Source: CAZFAI01 sp964516555 (GTDB lineage Bacteria > Patescibacteriota > Microgenomatia > UBA12405). Taken from it: a DNA stretch of 7,321 nt. Position numbers and translations under genes: made by a program. Position 1 is the first letter of the stretch. Each line of letters opens with the position of its first letter. Of this stretch, positions 6,128 to 7,321 are shown piece after piece. The stretch spans positions 1 through 7,321 of the forward strand of contig CAZFAI010000037.1 of assembly GCA_964516555.1 (NCBI GenBank). The letters are read 5' to 3'. The notes below the pieces were generated by a model, which was not told where the DNA came from, did no database searches, and saw nothing but the letters and a program-made list of their open reading frames with translations.

Positions 6128-7171
6128 TTATTTACTTGATTTAGTATAGCATTTTTGGGCTTCATCAATTTCCAATTCCCCCACTCTATTTTCGGGTTCG
6201 ATATAACAAAGTTTAAGGAAATCATAAAAATCATTTTCATTTTCGAAAGTGTGAATTTGATTTGTCCTAAGATCTTTAATTCCATATTCAGATAAGCTGT
6301 AACCAAGATTTTGGGCGTAGCGGCGAAGGAGGATATTGTGCTGACGGGAGCCGGTAAAATGCTGGAGAAGCGATCCGAAAGTTTGCGGGGGCTGCACCAT
6401 CAGATCGATACGAACGTCATTCCTGATTTTTATGGAAGCTTTTTTGGGTCCTTTGGTAATTGTTTGGATATTTTCGGGGTAATTTACGAAGTGATTGAGT
6501 ATGTTTTCAGTGTCCGTACTTTTAGCGGCAATGTCAATGTCACCAACCGTTGGTGCTTTCCTTCTAAGAGAACCGAGAGAAATAAATTCAGTTTTTGGGA
6601 ATCGGGATTGCAAGTATTTAATTATTTTGTTGGATATATTTTGAGCTTGAGAAAGTTTCATTCTTTTTTGACGGCCCATAAAATTGAGCGTATTTTCTAA
6701 AATTAGTTCTTCAGATCTTTCGCCAAAATCCGGAAAGTCACGGATTTTACCCTGTTGAGCATAGGAAACTAACTGCTCCAAAGCTTCTTCGGGATCCTGG
6801 TCAAAATCAAGATTTTGAGTTAATTTGTGGGCAGTTTTTGGACCGATACCGGTAATTCTGGTGAAGGTAAATACGGCAGGGTGAATATCGGAAAACGATT
6901 TTTTGACAGCAGGATGTAGCTCATGATGAGTAAAAAGATAGTCCAGTTTTTCCAATATGTTTTCGCCAATGCCCGGAAGCTGGTCTAAAAGCGATTTGTC
7001 TTTTTGCCAAAGTTTTTGAACCGAGCGGGTTTGGTTATATATGGTTTCGGCAGCGTTTTGGTAGGAGACTATCCGAAAATAATTTTTGTTTTTTATTTCG
7101 TAAGCTGTGGCAATATTTTCAAGAAGCCCGGCTATTTCACTATTGGTGTAATTTTCTTTATCAAGATACAT
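6128..7171 (-). CDS. polX: Family X DNA polymerase (PolX) without the C-terminal PHP domain
   Basis: PolX enzymes fill short gaps in base excision and end-joining repair. The 347-residue product begins with the helical 8-kDa-like domain (about 1-85, with HhH LPGIGE at 65-70). A second HhH follows at ITGIGPKTA (106-114), then FPDFGERSEEL (146-156). The palm carries GSLRRKAPTVGDIDI (200-214) with metal-binding D211 and D213, and the third aspartate D256 in VRIDLMV. TGSRQHNILLRRYAQNLGYSLSEYGI (273-298) marks the thumb region. Bacterial PolX is usually about 570 residues, with a PHP exonuclease domain after this point. Here the protein ends shortly after IEPENRVGELEI (324-335), exactly where the linker to PHP normally begins, and lemA starts 21 nt later. 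All polymerase residues look intact. The ATG at 7171 lies 6 nt after a perfect TATAAT, suggesting a leaderless transcript. It is the first gene of the probable polX-lemA-htpX operon. Confidence 0.93.
   Translation of the reverse strand: MYLDKENYTNSEIAGLLENIATAYEIKNKNYFRIVSYQNAAETIYNQTRSVQKLWQKDKSLLDQLPGIGENILEKLDYLFTHHELHPAVKKSFSDIHPAVFTFTRITGIGPKTAHKLTQNLDFDQDPEEALEQLVSYAQQGKIRDFPDFGERSEELILENTLNFMGRQKRMKLSQAQNISNKIIKYLQSRFPKTEFISLGSLRRKAPTVGDIDIAAKSTDTENILNHFVNYPENIQTITKGPKKASIKIRNDVRIDLMVQPPQTFGSLLQHFTGSRQHNILLRRYAQNLGYSLSEYGIKDLRTNQIHTFENENDFYDFLKLCYIEPENRVGELEIDEAQKCYTKSSK
6143..6151 (-). promoter_or_regulatory. Possible internal extended -10 promoter for lemA-htpX
   Basis: TGCTATACT on the minus strand matches an extended -10 (five of six bases plus TGn). 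It lies inside the last codons of polX, 36 nt before the lemA ATG. No good -35 hexamer is present, and the bases also encode polX residues, so chance cannot be excluded. Confidence 0.4.
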
Positions 7172-7177
7172 ACTTTT

Positions 7178-7207
7178 ATTATAATCCTTCCCGAAGGTTG
7201 GAGTAAA
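7178..7207 (-). promoter_or_regulatory. polX promoter, probably giving a leaderless mRNA
   Basis: On the minus strand TTTACT (7207-7202, four of six) is followed after 18 bp by a perfect TATAAT (7183-7178). The usual distance from -10 to the start site places +1 at or next to the A of the polX ATG at 7171. A GGAAGGA stretch lies upstream but is 13 nt from the ATG, too far to act well as a Shine-Dalgarno, and would not be in such a transcript. Confidence 0.6.
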
Positions 7208-7221
7208 TTGTTATTTGCCGG

Positions 7222-7250
7222 TTGTCAGTATAAAATACTTTTGTTATAGT
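7222..7250 (+). promoter_or_regulatory. tRNA-Asp promoter
   Basis: TTGTCA (7222-7227, five of six consensus) is followed by exactly 17 bp and TATAGT (7245-7250, five of six), with a TGn extension at 7242-7244. Transcription would start near 7257, about 12 nt before the mature tRNA end. It is divergent from the polX promoter within the same 97-bp gap. Confidence 0.7.
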
Positions 7251-7268
7251 ATCCTGTACTCTTGACCA

Positions 7269-7321
7269 GGGCCCATGGTGCAGCGGTCTAGCACATCCGC
7301 CTGTCACGCGGAAGATCGTGG
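7269..7321 (+). tRNA. tRNA-Asp (anticodon GUC), cut by window end
   Basis: The first 53 nt of a tRNA fold correctly. They give the acceptor 5' strand GGGCCCA, TG, D stem GTGC/GCAC around AGCGGTCTA, A26, anticodon stem TCCGC/GCGGA around CTGTCAC, variable loop AGATC and the first four bases of the T stem (GTGG). The anticodon GTC reads aspartate. The T loop, acceptor 3' strand and CCA status lie outside the window. Confidence 0.93.

Noticed and set aside
6118..6306. Short minus-strand frame overlapping the end of polX in another frame
   Set aside because: It overlaps conserved PolX residues, has low-complexity composition, and contains no PHP-like motif that would indicate a frameshifted PolX domain.
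6311..6700. Plus-strand frame of 129 codons opposite polX
   Set aside because: Antisense to the conserved palm domain of PolX; no start signal or recognisable protein.
7186..7197. CCTTC/GAAGG inverted repeat as a terminator
   Set aside because: The loop would be only two bases, no T-run follows on either strand, and it lies inside the polX promoter spacer.
1..7321. CRISPR array, insertion sequence, toxin-antitoxin or defence system
   Set aside because: No direct repeats with spacers, transposase-like proteins or recognisable defence domains were seen; all coding space is taken by housekeeping genes.

Overview
The window looks like a piece of a small, AT-rich bacterial genome, most plausibly from the Candidate Phyla Radiation (Patescibacteria, perhaps Microgenomates). 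This is inference from gene content, very tight packing, scarce Shine-Dalgarno sites and short versions of several proteins; there is no direct taxonomic marker. All five complete genes read through in the standard bacterial code and end in TAA. UGA recoding is therefore excluded for this genome, because the DnaE frame alone runs about 1138 codons without an in-frame TGA.

Layout, left to right. Everything except the last tRNA is on the minus strand. At the left edge is a truncated lgt (prolipoprotein diacylglyceryl transferase), preceded in transcription order by tRNA-Lys(UUU) and rplS (ribosomal protein L19). These three are almost fused: 6 nt separate rplS from the tRNA and 5 nt separate the tRNA from lgt. 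They probably form one unit driven by an extended -10 promoter in the 80-bp gap after dnaE. Next comes dnaE, the replicative DNA polymerase III alpha subunit with an apparently intact PHP metal site. A 121-bp intergenic region upstream of it carries an 18-bp perfect palindrome and a 7-bp-arm inverted repeat. Further right are htpX (membrane zinc metalloprotease), lemA (membrane-anchored LemA protein) and a family X DNA polymerase that lacks the usual bacterial C-terminal PHP domain. These three are separated by 3 and 21 bp and read polX-lemA-htpX, likely one operon with an extra internal promoter for lemA-htpX. At the right edge a tRNA-Asp(GUC) gene starts on the plus strand, divergent from polX, with a well-formed promoter. 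It is cut by the window end.

The genes cover translation (L19, two tRNAs), replication and repair (DnaE, PolX), membrane protein quality control (HtpX with LemA) and lipoprotein maturation (Lgt). I see no mobile element, CRISPR array, toxin or defence module and no convincing new system. The most interesting points are in the architecture: a tRNA whose 3' half appears to serve as the translation leader of lgt, candidate leaderless promoters, the palindrome at the dnaE start, and a contrast between a DnaE with a complete PHP site and a PolX that has lost its PHP domain.
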